Shown: positions 1 to 8,376 of the stretch, one piece after another
Numbering within the stretch: position 1 is the stretch's first letter
Layout of the letters: the number at the start of each line of letters is the position of its first letter
Origin: CAG-390 sp003523225
GTDB taxonomy: Bacteria; Bacillota; Clostridia; Oscillospirales; CAG-272
Direction of reading: 5' to 3'
Length of the DNA: 54,159 nt
Assembly: GCA_902461815.1 (NCBI GenBank)
Contig: CABPZE010000011.1
Coordinates: 1 to 54,159 of the forward strand
The notes under the pieces: model-generated
Told to the model about the DNA's origin: nothing
The model's database searches: none
Seen by the model: the letters and a program-made list of their open reading frames with translations, nothing else
Translations under genes and position numbers: made by a program

Positions 1-61
1 CGGTATAGTAGCTGTCAATGGTACTCGGCGCGTTGAACAGCACCGCTTTTAGATAATGCTG
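1..61 (-). pseudogene. Fragment of a replication-initiator-like (DUF6017/RepA-type) gene
   Basis: Read on the minus strand, the first 61 bases give an uninterrupted 20-codon stretch containing HYLKAVLFNAP and TIDSYY. This resembles, from memory, the C-terminal region of replication initiator proteins of Firmicutes integrative elements. It stops making sense at about base 57-62, where the plus-strand recombinase sequence begins. The gene also runs off the left edge of the window. The family assignment is inference from a very short stretch and could be wrong. Confidence 0.3.
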
Positions 62-1222
62 TTCCCTCAAAAGGGCGTGCGTTTTATCGCTGTCAACGAC
101 AATGTGGACAGCGCAAACGGCGGCATGGACAACGATTTTACCCCTCTGCGAAATCTGTTCAACGAATGGCTGGTGAGAGATACGAGCAAGAAAATCAAGG
201 CAGTAAAACGAGCAAAAGGCATGAGCGGCAAGCCCGTTACCAGCAAGCCGGTGTATGGCTACCTCATGGACGAGGACGAGAACTATATCGTTGACGAGGA
301 AACCGCGCCGGTTGTCCAGCAGATATACCAGCTTTGCCTTGCCGGGAATGGCCCGACCAAGATTGCCCGTATGCTTACGGAGCAGCAAATCCCCACGCCG
401 GGGACGCTGGAATACCGCAGGACGGGCAGCACACGCCGCTACCACCCCGGCTATGAGTGCAAATGGGCGACGAACACCGTCGTTCATATCCTCGAAAACC
501 GGGAGTACACCGGCTGTCTGGTAAACTTCAAGACGGAAAAGCCCTCTTACAAGACCAAGCACAGCGTAGAAAATCCCATTGAGAAGCAGGCCATTTTTGA
601 GAACCACCATGAGCCGATTATTGACACGGAAACATGGGAGCGTGTGCAGGAGTTACGCAAGCAGCGCAAACGCCCGAACCGCTATGACGAAGTGGGGCTG
701 TTCTCCGGTATGCTGTTCTGCGCCGACTGCGGCCATGTGATGTACCAGCAGCGGTATCAGAACAAGAACCGCAAGCAGGACTGTTACATCTGCGGCAGCT
801 ACAAGAAGCGCACCCGCGACTGTACGGCGCACTTTATCCGCACCGACCTGTTGACCGCCGGTGTCCTCTCCAATCTCCGGCAAGTGACGGAATATGCCGC
901 CAAGCATGAGAGCCGCTTTGTGAAGCTGCTTGTCCAGCAGAACGAGATCGGCGGCAAGCGAAAGACCGCCGCAGCCACCAAGCAGCTTGAACAGGCGCAG
1001 GAACGCATTTCTGAAATCAGCCGCATGATTAAGCGGCTGTATGAGGACAATGTAAACGGCAAAATCAGCGATGAGCGTTTCATGGAACTGTCGGCAGACT
1101 ATGAGCAGGAGCAGCGGGAACTGAAAGACCGCACCGCCGCATTGCAGGCGGAACTGGACAAGTCGCAGGCGGCCACCGTTAACGCCGAGAAATTCATGGG
1201 GATTGTCCGCAAGCACCTTGCC
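56..1222 (+). pseudogene. Large serine recombinase (TndX/TnpX type), both ends missing
   Basis: This is the core of a large serine site-specific recombinase of the kind that moves Clostridial conjugative and mobilizable transposons. It starts within the end of the resolvase catalytic domain (VRFIAVNDNVDSANGG, then DTSKKIKAVKRAKG). The recombinase domain follows, with EYTGCLVNFKT, and then a zinc ribbon (CADCGH near residue 223 and CYICGSY near residue 243). A long coiled coil closes it (about residues 300-375). The catalytic N-terminus with its active-site Ser is absent, because an in-frame stop lies just before base 56 and the upstream bases belong to another gene. Homology ends after KFMGIVRKHLA at about 1222. 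The frame stays open by chance to 1312, through the reverse complement of the neighbouring ArdA-like gene. It cannot encode an active recombinase. Confidence 0.75.
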
Positions 1223-1223
1223 T

Positions 1224-1590
1224 GTTTTCTGTTGATGATATGTGTCTTGCCGATCTCAGTAAGACTGCTGAAATCGGAGATTAGGGTATACCTCGATAGA
1301 TTGAAAGTCTGATTGATGAGGTCCTGTCCGGTACTCGGTTTTAGTTGGGAAGCGATCGCATCGAACTGTCGTTTTTCTCTCTTGTCGAAGCTTTCCATAC
1401 GCTTGGCGAGAAAGTTGATCTCATCGATGTTCCATTCGTGTCCTTCCATGTATTTGAGCGACTCGGGTTCAGTGACCTCAGATACAGTTACGACTGAATT
1501 CTTTTCGATAATGTCGGGAAATGATTGACCGGGATAAGGCAGTGTGAGGTTTCGCACAGTACCATTAGTTTTGATTTTTAAGTTGATCAT
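1224..1590 (-). pseudogene. ArdA-like antirestriction protein, 3' end lost
   Basis: About 122 codons on the minus strand begin MINLKIKTNGTVRN and carry EWNIDEINFLAKRMESFD and then NLSRYTLISDFSSLTEIGK. That order is typical of ArdA-like antirestriction proteins of Clostridial conjugative elements. ArdA proteins mimic DNA and block type I restriction enzymes. Here the protein is cut off after THIINRKQ, where the sequence changes to the antisense of the recombinase. The frame continues meaninglessly to base 1099. The start ATG overlaps the last 26 bases of the Cys-rich gene upstream, so the two were co-translated. The family call is from remembered motifs and is moderately sure. Confidence 0.5.
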
Positions 1591-1765
1591 GTTGTTCCTT
1601 TCTGCGTTGTATTATTTTTTTCATGTTTGGGGTAAAGGGGGACCCCGTGCGTACTTTGTCCTGATAGCAACAACACCACTGCAGTTTGCATTTTCCTTTG
1701 GAATGATACAGGCAGTAGCGGCAGTCGCAGTCTTCTTTTTTATATATGTAGGCGATCCGAAACAC
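1565..1765 (-). CDS. Small Cys-rich mobile-element protein
   Basis: A 66-residue protein with a dense Cys cluster (CDCRYCLYH, then KCKLQWCCCYQ within residues 13-34) and a basic tail ending KEQHDQLKNQN. The cysteines suggest metal binding. Similar small proteins accompany ArdA-like genes in Clostridial integrative elements, but no function is known to me. The start is uncertain. The GTG at 1765 directly abuts a perfect AGGAGG, leaving no spacer, and no ATG lies at the ideal distance. The true start may be a nearby non-standard codon, or a base may have changed. It overlaps the ArdA-like start by 26 nt. Confidence 0.45.
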   Translation of the reverse strand: MFRIAYIYKKEDCDCRYCLYHSKGKCKLQWCCCYQDKVRTGSPFTPNMKKIIQRRKEQHDQLKNQN

Positions 1766-1818
1766 CTCCTTTCTCAGACACAGAAATTTAACAAAGGTTT
1801 TTTAGAAAAAACGAAAAA

Positions 1819-1860
1819 AGGGCGATTTTCTTAAGAGAAAAACTCTCTGAAAACCGCCCT
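1819..1860 (-). terminator. Rho-independent terminator
   Basis: A 12-bp stem (AGGGCGATTTTC against GAAAACCGCCCT, one mismatch) is followed on the minus strand by TTTTTTCGTTTTTT. It would stop read-through from the tRNA operon before the mobile-element remnant. Confidence 0.7.
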
Positions 1861-1939
1861 AAAATAGCGTTCCACCAGTCCGATTCCGTGCAGTAGGTCG
1901 AAATCGGCTAAAAATATCTTTTTGTTTTGAGACTTTTTG

Positions 1940-1988
1940 AGGCATGAAAAAAGCCCGAAATTTCTTGTAGAATCGGGCTTTTTGCCTC
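1940..1988. terminator. Bidirectional terminator after tRNA-Cys
   Basis: AAAAAGCCCGA and TCGGGCTTTTT form a stem with runs of A and T on the two sides, so it works as an intrinsic terminator in either direction. An outer GAGGC/GCCTC pair extends it. It ends the tRNA operon on the minus strand. Confidence 0.75.
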
Positions 1989-2013
1989 AAATATCTTTTA
2001 AGAGGCTTATACA

Positions 2014-2089
<76 letters not shown>

Positions 2090-2096
2090 AATAATA

Positions 2097-2123
2097 ACGG
2101 GTACGAATTGTATTCGTACCCGT
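2097..2123 (-). other. Perfect 12-bp spacer hairpin inside the tRNA operon
   Basis: ACGGGTACGAAT, a three-base loop and ATTCGTACCCGT form a perfect stem between tRNA-Gly and tRNA-Cys. No clean U-run follows on the minus strand (TATTATTA). It is therefore more likely a processing hairpin or a weak attenuator than a full terminator. Confidence 0.6.
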
Positions 2124-2126
2124 GTT

Positions 2127-2202
2127 TGGAGCGGATTACGGGGATCGAACCCGCCACCTCGACCTTGGCAAGGTCGCGCTCTACCAAATGAGCTAAATCC
2201 GC
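2127..2202 (-). tRNA. tRNA-Gly (GCC)
   Basis: 76 nt with encoded CCA. The anticodon loop TTGCCAA gives GCC. The acceptor stem GCGGATT pairs with AATCCGC, and the T-loop is GGTTCGATCC. Confidence 0.95.
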
Positions 2203-2205
2203 AAA

Positions 2206-2281
2206 TGGTGCCTCCGATCGGAATCGAACCAACGACACGGGGATTTTCAGTCCCCTGCTCTACCAACTGAGCTACAGAGGC
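2206..2281 (-). tRNA. tRNA-Phe (GAA)
   Basis: 76 nt with encoded CCA. The anticodon loop CTGAAAA gives GAA. The D-arm AGCTCAGTTGGTAGAGC and T-loop GGTTCGATTCC are standard. Only three bases separate it from tRNA-Gly. Confidence 0.95.
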
Positions 2282-2329
2282 AAGCAGTCTGGACTGCCTT
2301 TTACCGCTTTTTTATCGCCGCGCGGCAGT

Positions 2330-2406
2330 TGGCGACCCGGATGGGGCTCGAACCCACGACCTCTAGCGTGACAGGCTAGCGCTCTAACCAACTGAGCTAC
2401 CGGGCC
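2330..2406 (-). tRNA. tRNA-Asp (GTC)
   Basis: 77 nt with encoded CCA. The anticodon loop CTGTCAC gives GTC. The acceptor stem GGCCCGG pairs with CCGGGTC through one G-U pair. Confidence 0.95.
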
Positions 2407-2412
2407 GGATGT

Positions 2413-2488
2413 TGGTGGGAACAACAGGGCTCGAACCTGTGACCCCATGCTTGTAAGGCATGTGCTCTCCCAGCTGAGCTATGCTCCC
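2413..2488 (-). tRNA. tRNA-Val (TAC)
   Basis: 76 nt with encoded CCA. The anticodon loop CTTACAA gives TAC. It is the first gene of the operon, about 35 bases after the promoter -10 box. Confidence 0.95.
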
Positions 2489-2521
2489 GCTCCCTGCTCT
2501 TCCTTGCCGGCGACGTGTTAG

Positions 2522-2550
2522 ATTATATCACAGTCTTGCCATTTTGTCAA
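2522..2550 (-). promoter_or_regulatory. Sigma-A promoter of the tRNA operon
   Basis: On the minus strand TTGACA is followed after 17 bp by TATAAT, both perfect consensus, just upstream of tRNA-Val. A strong constitutive promoter, as expected for stable RNA. Confidence 0.9.
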
Positions 2551-2626
2551 TACCTTTTTTTCGATTTTTTCAATTTTTTTATTTCAGATACGGAACGCAC
2601 ATTTCCCGGTACATGGCAAGTCTGCT

Positions 2627-3427
2627 CTACTTCACTGCCACCGCCGCGATGTGTATCTTTCCGCATCCGGTGCCCACCGGAGAATTCCAATCAAGCCCAC
2701 GTGGAAGCACTTCCCCTTCTTCAGCTCCGGCGACCGCGACGATCTTCATTCCGCAGCGTTCAAGCGCCGAGCGTATCTCCTCCATCGGATAGTACCTCTC
2801 CGACCACTCGTCGTCCGTACGGCTGTAAAGACCCGAGCCTGCCTCAGTCTCCTCAAACACCGTTACTCCGAAATCGCAGATGCCTGTGTCGGGATCAAAG
2901 TCATTCTGCCATGCGCAGAAGGTCTCGCGCCCGTCCTCTGTCACATCAGGGAAAAGGTACGCCAGCTCTCCGTAGTCATCCTCAAACCTTTTCCGGGTAT
3001 TTATATCAAATATGAACACACCGCCAGGAACAAGATAATTGTGCACACATGAAAAGCACTCGTCAAGGTCGCCGTCCTCTGTCAGGTGATTGACGGAATC
3101 AAGACAGCACACCACAGCCCCCACCGTTCCGTAAAGCTCGAAGCTGCGCATATCCTGACAGAGGAGAAGCACGTTGCCGCCGCACCTCTCTCGTGCTATT
3201 TCAAGCATTTCAGGCGAGGAATCCACCCCTGTCATATCAAAGCCGCGTGCGGCAAGCTCGCATGTCAGAGAACCTGTACCGCAGGCAAGATCAAGCACCA
3301 GCTCCGGCTCGGCTCTGCCCGCGCCGAAGCGCGAAAGACCGTCAACGATAAAATCCGCCCATGCGGAATAGTCAATGTCCGAATTTACGGCGTCATAGAT
3401 TCCCGCCGCGCCGCAATAGCCGCTCAT
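2627..3427 (-). CDS. SAM-dependent class I methyltransferase
   Basis: A 266-residue protein with the glycine-rich SAM-binding motif I VLDLACGTGSL at residues 44-54. An acidic strand end (GVDSSPEML) follows, then a DMR segment near residue 92 and the post-motif LVPGGVFIFDIN. The N-terminal YDAVNSDIDYSAWADFI is typical of the Methyltransf_25 group often annotated as small-molecule or ubiquinone/menaquinone-type methyltransferases. The substrate cannot be told from sequence. Its ATG overlaps the murC stop codon (ATGA), so it is translationally coupled to murC. No transmembrane segment is visible, so it should be cytosolic. Confidence 0.85.
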   Translation of the reverse strand: MSGYCGAAGIYDAVNSDIDYSAWADFIVDGLSRFGAGRAEPELVLDLACGTGSLTCELAARGFDMTGVDSSPEMLEIARERCGGNVLLLCQDMRSFELYGTVGAVVCCLDSVNHLTEDGDLDECFSCVHNYLVPGGVFIFDINTRKRFEDDYGELAYLFPDVTEDGRETFCAWQNDFDPDTGICDFGVTVFEETEAGSGLYSRTDDEWSERYYPMEEIRSALERCGMKIVAVAGAEEGEVLPRGLDWNSPVGTGCGKIHIAAVAVK

Positions 3428-4836
3428 TCCGGAAGCCCCAGCAGCGGGAAGAGCTTATAAATATCCCCCGCGCCCATAACGACCAGCGTGTCGTCCTCAC
3501 GCAGCTCGTGTTTAAGCAGCTCCGCAATATTCTCAAAGCTGCCGCCATAGACCGCACTGCCGCCGTTCTTTTCGATCTCCGCCGCCAGCTTTTCTCCGCT
3601 CACGCCCATCGTATCAGTCTCCCGTGCGGCGTAAATATCGGCAACGATCACCCGGTCGGCGGCACACAGTGCGTCGGCAAAACCGTCAAACAGCTTTGCC
3701 GTGCGGCTGTATGTGTGTGACTGGAACACGCAGACAAGCCGCCCTCCGCACAAGCCGCGAAGCGCACCAAGAGTTGCCCTTATCTCGGTAGGGTGATGAC
3801 CGTAATCATCGTAGACCTCCACACCGCGGAAGCTGCCTTTCAGCTCCATACGGCGGTGAGCGCCGGTAAATCCGGCAAGTCCCGCTGCTACGCGTTCAGC
3901 GTCAAGACCGCATTCCGAAGCGGCAGCAAACGCCGCAAGCGCGTTGTAGATGTTGTGAGCACCGGGAACTTTAAGCTCAAGATGAGCCGCAAGCTCGCCT
4001 TTTTTCAGAACATCAAAAACGGCACGTCCCTTTTTCATTGTTATATTGGCGGCGGAATAATCTGCAGTGGGATTTCCGGTGGAAAAGGTCACGACCCTTC
4101 CGGTGAAAAAGCGGGAGGCAAGCATTACGTTTTCGTCGTCGGCGTTCACAACGGCAACGCCCGCAGGACCCGTCAGCGACATGAAATTTGAAAAGGAACG
4201 TCGTATCTGCGCCATGCTTGAAAAATAATCGACGTGATCCATCTCAATATTGAGCACCACAGCGACCGTCGGATTGAAGTCAAGGAAGGAATCCATATAC
4301 TCGCACGCTTCGAAGATGAAATTCTCCTCCCCGCCGATGCGGTATGCTCCGCCCATTGCTGCAAGCTCGGCGCCCGAGACGACCGTAGGGTCGCCGCCAG
4401 CCTCCATAAACGCCAGAGCGCACATGGAGGTACAGGTGCTCTTTCCGTGCATCCCACACACTCCTATACGGTTGCGGTAGCCTGTCATAACATATCCGAG
4501 GTAGTCCGCGCGAGAAATACAGGGGATGCCGCGCCGCTGTGCGTTTTGGTATTCCGGATTTTCAGGTGAGATCGCAACGGTGTAGACCACGGCGTCGTAA
4601 TTCTCGACGTGCGCGGCATCGTGGGTGTAAAAAATTTCAATACCGCATTTTTCGAGACTGCGGGTAAGCTCAGTCTCCGTCCTGTCCGAGCCGCCGGTGC
4701 GGTAGCCGCGCAGGTGCGAGATGTGAGCAAGCGACGACATCGTGATGCCGCCTATACCTATGAAAAAAATGCTCTTGCAGCCGTCAAGCATTCTTTCTAT
4801 CTTTTCTGATCCGTAATGTGTATTTGGTGTGGACAT
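3424..4836 (-). CDS. murC: UDP-N-acetylmuramate--L-alanine ligase
   Basis: MurC adds L-alanine to UDP-N-acetylmuramate using ATP, the first amino acid step of peptidoglycan precursor synthesis in the cytosol. The 470-residue length is normal. The N-terminal Rossmann loop GIGGITMSSL sits at residues 27-36, the P-loop GMHGKST at 128-134, and the Mur-ligase motif NIEMDHVDYF near residue 195. The C-terminal domain holds DDYGHHPTEIRATL and VFQSHTYSRT. A good AAGGAGG lies about 9 bases before the ATG. A methyltransferase is coupled downstream. murD and murI lie 15 kb away rather than in a dcw cluster. Confidence 0.97.
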   Translation of the reverse strand: MSTPNTHYGSEKIERMLDGCKSIFFIGIGGITMSSLAHISHLRGYRTGGSDRTETELTRSLEKCGIEIFYTHDAAHVENYDAVVYTVAISPENPEYQNAQRRGIPCISRADYLGYVMTGYRNRIGVCGMHGKSTCTSMCALAFMEAGGDPTVVSGAELAAMGGAYRIGGEENFIFEACEYMDSFLDFNPTVAVVLNIEMDHVDYFSSMAQIRRSFSNFMSLTGPAGVAVVNADDENVMLASRFFTGRVVTFSTGNPTADYSAANITMKKGRAVFDVLKKGELAAHLELKVPGAHNIYNALAAFAAASECGLDAERVAAGLAGFTGAHRRMELKGSFRGVEVYDDYGHHPTEIRATLGALRGLCGGRLVCVFQSHTYSRTAKLFDGFADALCAADRVIVADIYAARETDTMGVSGEKLAAEIEKNGGSAVYGGSFENIAELLKHELREDDTLVVMGAGDIYKLFPLLGLPE

Positions 4837-4946
4837 GGCTTGCGCCTCCTTGTGATTCGATAGTTATCCGTGCGCCAAAGAGCGCCGGATATTTGCTGCT
4901 GTCGACGGTCTTTCATCTAAATAATCACGAAAAATCCCCCGTTTGT

Positions 4947-4975
4947 TTGAATAACCGTCACAAACGTACTATATA
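4947..4975 (+). promoter_or_regulatory. Probable spoVG promoter
   Basis: TTGAAT, 17 bp, then TATATA, about 130 bases before spoVG. In Bacillus spoVG is transcribed by sigma-H. I see no convincing sigma-H AGGA/GAAT pair at the right spacing here, so a sigma-A-type reading is preferred. The 4837-5102 gap otherwise holds only leader sequence. Confidence 0.45.
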
Positions 4976-5102
4976 CTAAAGGTGTAAGAAACAAAATGGA
5001 ATTCAGACTCGGAAATACCGACGGTCTCCGTTTTGACAAGTTCGCTTCCGACGCCGAGGATAAGCGGTCGGGCAATCAAGACATACGAAAGGAAAGCAAA
5101 TC

Positions 5103-5408
5103 ATGGAAATCACTGACATTAAGGTAAGAAAGCTGTTTGACGACGGTCCGATGAAGGCGATCGTATCTGTAACCTTCGACAATGAGCTTGCGCTCCACGA
5201 CGTCAAGGTAATCAACGCGCGTGACAGATATTTTATCGTCATGCCCAGCCGCAAAAACCCGGACGAAACTTACCGTGACATAGTTCATCCGATAAACGCT
5301 CAGTTCAGAGGCAAGCTGGAGGACGCGGTGCTTGAGGCATATCATGCCGCAGTGGAAGCCGCAGAAACAGCTGAAGCCGAAGAAGCGGAAGCGGTAGTTG
5401 CGGAGTAA
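5103..5408 (+). CDS. spoVG: Septation/sporulation regulator SpoVG
   Basis: SpoVG is a small DNA- and RNA-binding regulator that affects septation, sporulation and envelope genes in Firmicutes. The 101-residue protein starts MEITDIKVRKLFDDGPMKAIVSVTF, carries FVMPSRK-like FIVMPSRKNP near residue 46, and ends in an acidic Glu/Ala tail. The tail (about residues 84-101) is low-complexity and species-variable. An AAGGAAAG motif lies about 8 bases before the ATG. It stands alone, with its own promoter and a strong terminator. Confidence 0.96.
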   Translation: MEITDIKVRKLFDDGPMKAIVSVTFDNELALHDVKVINARDRYFIVMPSRKNPDETYRDIVHPINAQFRGKLEDAVLEAYHAAVEAAETAEAEEAEAVVAE

Positions 5409-5440
5409 TCTTAGCTGTGCATTCGGGGCACATTCATAAT

Positions 5441-5481
5441 GAGGGGCTGTTGCGCTATCAGTGCAACAGCCCCTCGTTTTT
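5441..5481 (+). terminator. spoVG terminator
   Basis: A perfect 13-bp stem (GAGGGGCTGTTGC against GCAACAGCCCCTC) is followed by GTTTTT. It ends spoVG transcription. Confidence 0.92.
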
Positions 5482-5526
5482 CTGTTTCCGAAAACTACCC
5501 GCTTAGTGGGTGGTTCCATAGAGGCG

Positions 5527-5660
5527 TTGCCGATGAGAGGCTCCCCTGTGTAATGCGAACTGGCGCCGAAGGCGCCTGAGGGGATGTTTTGGAGACCATA
5601 GTGGACCATCCCTCCGTCACGGCATACGCCGTGCCACCTCCCTTTACACAAGGGAGGCTG
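5527..5660 (-). repeat. Two-hairpin interspersed repeat
   Basis: Read on the minus strand this contains AGCCTCCCT, a hairpin around TTGTGTAA, GGTGGC, a second hairpin (ACGGC against GCCGT) and GACGGAGGGATGG. Copies near 10.3-11.1 kb and 52.3-52.5 kb share this order: AGCCT, hairpin, GGTGGC, hairpin, GACGGA. A further GGCGCC/GGCGCC hairpin lies inside. The rest of the 5409-5802 gap is spoVG's terminator and a weak hairpin around 5733-5772. No gene is visible. Confidence 0.65.
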
Positions 5661-5802
5661 ACGTATCCCACAGCATTTGCGGCTGTGGGGCAAATTTGCA
5701 AACGTCGGAAGTATCGACGGACTTTCAGCCCAGCCGGTAATATGCCTTTATAGGGCTACCGGCTTTATCGGTGGTTATGACTGAAAGCCGCTGCCCTGAG
5801 CC

Positions 5803-6339
5803 TTAAAGCCTTGCGCAGGCGTGGGAACAGACTATTCCCTCCGGGCGCAGGTCTACCACACCGTAGCTGCGGCGGAAACCGGCGCCGGCAGTACCCGGAT
5901 TGAACAGATAAAGCGGTTTCTCCGTGACTTCCCCGCCCAGCACCTCGCCCGCAGGCAGGTATTTTTCAAGCATTGTATGAGTGTGACCGAACATAAGCAG
6001 GTCTGCGCCCTTTGATGCGGCGTAAGCCGCCGCGCGCTCATAACCGCGCTTGACGTCAAAGCGGTGACCGTGCATTATCATTATCCGATACCCGCCAAGC
6101 TCAAAGGTCAGCTCGCTCGCAGGGGCGTCGCTGCGCGAACCGTAGGAATACATATAATCCTCAAAATTCCCCCTGACGCGCCATACCGGCAGGCTGCCCG
6201 TGTCAATAAACGAAAGATCCTCAATTCCGTCACCCAGATGCACCACCCCGGCAGTGTCGGGATCGGCAAAATGCGCCTCGGCTGCGCGCCTCAGCATTTC
6301 GGTCCTGCCGTGTGAATCGGAAAACACAATAAGCTTCAT
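5803..6339 (-). CDS. Metallophosphoesterase, YfcE/MJ0936 family
   Basis: A 178-residue calcineurin-like phosphoesterase. The metal-binding signatures appear in order: SDSHG at residues 7-11, HLGDG near 34-38, RGNFED near 56-61, MHGHR near 90, and GHTHT near 118. Family members hydrolyse phosphodiesters in the cytosol with two metal ions, but the physiological substrate is usually unknown. The third motif has Phe-Glu-Asp where many relatives have GNCD. It follows the lipid kinase by 18 bp and shares its promoter. Confidence 0.9.
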   Translation of the reverse strand: MKLIVFSDSHGRTEMLRRAAEAHFADPDTAGVVHLGDGIEDLSFIDTGSLPVWRVRGNFEDYMYSYGSRSDAPASELTFELGGYRIMIMHGHRFDVKRGYERAAAYAASKGADLLMFGHTHTMLEKYLPAGEVLGGEVTEKPLYLFNPGTAGAGFRRSYGVVDLRPEGIVCSHACARL

Positions 6340-6357
6340 ATCAGTATTGAAAGCAGC

Positions 6358-7329
6358 TTAAACTCCCGCCGCCGACTTTGCCGCACAGTCAAGAGCGCTT
6401 CCGAATACCGCTCCGCGAGGCGCGGAAAACCGGAATCTGCCAGGCTCGACCTCAATTTCAAGACGCTCCATCTCGCTCACCTCACCGTCAATGCAGACAG
6501 CCTGAGTTTTGTCAAATTCAAACACCGCACGGCGGCAGCTGGTGTAGTCGCAAAGCTCCTCGATTCCCTTTTTGGCGGGCAGAGTGCCGTCCTTGTAGTA
6601 TTTGACCAGCGAAACGAATTTCATCCGCGAAATGTTTTTTATTTTTATTATATTTACAAGACCGTCAGACAGCTCCGCCATAGGCAAAGCGTCAAAGCCT
6701 CCGCCGCAGTAAGGACCGTTTGCGATCGCGCAAAGCAAAAGGCTGTAATGCTCCGGCTTACCGCCGTCCACACTCAAAGTGAATGACACTCCCGGCTTAC
6801 GCACCAGAGTCTTTATAAGACCGAATATGTAAGCTAACTTACCCGGTACCCACTGCTTGCGCTTTATGCGCGCCGTTTCCTTTACGACCTCGCAGTCAAA
6901 GCCTATGTTAATCATATTCGCGGAGTATCTTCCGTTATACTTCACCGCGTCAATGGGGATAACACTCCCGTTTATCTGTGCCTCAACGTCAAAATAAAGC
7001 TCCTTCGGAGTGCAGCTGCAGCAGAAATCGTTGCCTGTTCCTATGGGAATAACGCCCACCTCAGCCCCTTCAACACGTGCCGCGCCGTCAAGCACCTCGG
7101 AAATCGTACCGTCTCCTCCGCAGGCATAAAAACGGCATTTTTCACCTGAGAATCTGCCGCCCTCAGCGCTCTCGCGGAGTATGAACTCGGTGGCGTCACC
7201 GGGATTCCGGGTGGTGTATATGAAATGATCCGCCCCCAGTCTTTTGCATTCGGCTTCCAGCTTTGAGCAAAGCGGAGCAACCTCGTCACCCTTGCCGGCA
7301 GCGGGATTCAGTATAAACACATGCTTCAT
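6358..7329 (-). CDS. Diacylglycerol kinase-family lipid kinase (DagK/YegS type)
   Basis: Members phosphorylate diacylglycerol or related lipids at the membrane with ATP. In Gram-positives this recycles the diacylglycerol left by lipoteichoic-acid synthesis. The 323-residue protein has the N-terminal FILNPAAGKG, the nucleotide-binding GGDGT at residues 71-75, and GTGNDF at 97-102. A C-terminal beta domain contains CIDGE. Length fits the family. It starts at ATG 7329 and is followed after 18 bp by the phosphoesterase. A near-consensus promoter lies about 80 bp upstream. Confidence 0.93.
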   Translation of the reverse strand: MKHVFILNPAAGKGDEVAPLCSKLEAECKRLGADHFIYTTRNPGDATEFILRESAEGGRFSGEKCRFYACGGDGTISEVLDGAARVEGAEVGVIPIGTGNDFCCSCTPKELYFDVEAQINGSVIPIDAVKYNGRYSANMINIGFDCEVVKETARIKRKQWVPGKLAYIFGLIKTLVRKPGVSFTLSVDGGKPEHYSLLLCAIANGPYCGGGFDALPMAELSDGLVNIIKIKNISRMKFVSLVKYYKDGTLPAKKGIEELCDYTSCRRAVFEFDKTQAVCIDGEVSEMERLEIEVEPGRFRFSAPRGAVFGSALDCAAKSAAGV

Positions 7330-7408
7330 AAAACAGCCCCATACAACTTGATTTTCTCACGGCAGACCTTGTGCGTCCTCCGTAAGAAAAATAATAATTC
7401 ATCATTTT

Positions 7409-7437
7409 ATTATATCATTTTTGATTTGATTTGTCTA
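7409..7437 (-). promoter_or_regulatory. Sigma-A promoter of the lipid kinase operon
   Basis: On the minus strand TAGACA, 17 bp, TATAAT. It lies about 80 bp before the kinase start. Confidence 0.75.
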
Positions 7438-7614
7438 CCGCAAACGGACATTTTTCCGCAATAAATTTACTTATGGCAAATAATTTTATCGTATCAAAGC
7501 CATTTTTGCGCTCTGCACCTTTTTATCACGCTTACCCGCCACGACGTAACCACTTTTACGTCCGGGCATATACTGCTTATGAAGAATACCGCAAGGAAAG
7601 GTGTGCCCAGAATC

Positions 7615-7842
7615 ATGAAACTGGATAGGAATGCGCTGAAGCGTTTGCTCCTGCTGAGCGACACACAGCTGAAATTCATAATAGAAAGGCTCGCCGCCGA
7701 AGCCGGAGTTGATATATCGGGCATGGATCTCAGCCCGTCGGCTCTCGGAGAGCTGAGACGTGCCGTTGACAGCGCAAGCGACGAGGAGCTTGAAAAGCTC
7801 GCCGGCGAGCTTCTCGGAAGCATCGACGGCACGAATGCGTAA
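7615..7842 (+). CDS. Short helical protein, first of a three-gene cluster
   Basis: A 75-residue, mostly alpha-helical acidic protein (MKLDRNALKRLLLLSD, later ALGELRRAVDSASDEELEKLAGELLG). I do not recognise a named family. The start at 7615 is chosen over an upstream ATG at 7579 because AAGGAAAGG lies about 12 bases before it. No signal peptide or membrane segment is visible. The next gene begins 18 bp later with its own ribosome binding site. The order small helical protein, Gly/Pro-rich protein, Arg-rich membrane protein suggests a co-transcribed unit of unknown, possibly sporulation-linked, function. Confidence 0.7.
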   Translation: MKLDRNALKRLLLLSDTQLKFIIERLAAEAGVDISGMDLSPSALGELRRAVDSASDEELEKLAGELLGSIDGTNA

Positions 7843-7860
7843 GCATCGGAGGTGACGAAT

Positions 7861-8319
7861 ATGGCTGACGAAGGCACGTCAGGACTCGAAAACGCAATAT
7901 CAAAGCTCATGTCAAATCCCACCCTGATGGCAGCCGTAAACGAGGCGGTCGCCGGTATGAAGACGCCGCAGTACGACAGCTCGCAGGGGAGCGGCAACAG
8001 TACGCCCGCCGAGGAAGCGGATGGCAAGGCTCCAGACCCGGAAAAGGATGAGAGCGCGAAAGCCGCTTCCGCCACGCCGGGCGGACTGCCCTTTGACCCG
8101 TCGATGCTCGCGGCTTTTTCCTCGATGCTCGGCGGACTCAACATAGGTTCAGGCAGTCCGGGCAGACATGGCGGCTCCGGTGACGAGGAACGAAAAAGAA
8201 GATGCGCATTGCTGTCGGCGCTGAAGCCGTATCTTAATCCGCACCGGCGCGAAACAATTGATTACATGCTTGGGATCGACCGTCTGAGCGACGCCCTGCA
8301 CACGGTAAAAAAGCCGTGA
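7861..8319 (+). CDS. Gly/Ser/Pro-rich protein with helical C-terminus
   Basis: 152 residues. An N-terminal helix (LENAISKLMSNPTLMAAVNEAVAGM) is followed by a low-complexity linker (about residues 35-70). FDPSMLAAFSSMLGGLNIG comes next, then a basic C-terminal helix with ALLSALKPYLNPHRRETIDYMLGIDRL. The ALLSALKPYL-P-RRE-ID pattern recurs, from memory, in uncharacterised Clostridial proteins encoded beside a short LLL-rich membrane protein. The ATG at 7861 is preferred over the GTG at 7852, because GGAGGTGA then sits 6-7 bases upstream. No function is known to me. Confidence 0.75.
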   Translation: MADEGTSGLENAISKLMSNPTLMAAVNEAVAGMKTPQYDSSQGSGNSTPAEEADGKAPDPEKDESAKAASATPGGLPFDPSMLAAFSSMLGGLNIGSGSPGRHGGSGDEERKRRCALLSALKPYLNPHRRETIDYMLGIDRLSDALHTVKKP

Positions 8320-8376
8320 GAGATCGCCAGCGAAAGATCCCGGAACTTTCGGAAACAGGAAAGGACGGCACATAAA

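Noticed and set aside
4996..5127. A 43-codon frame before spoVG (MEFRLGNTDG...)
   Set aside because: No good ribosome binding site, overlaps the spoVG start in another frame, and not recognised.
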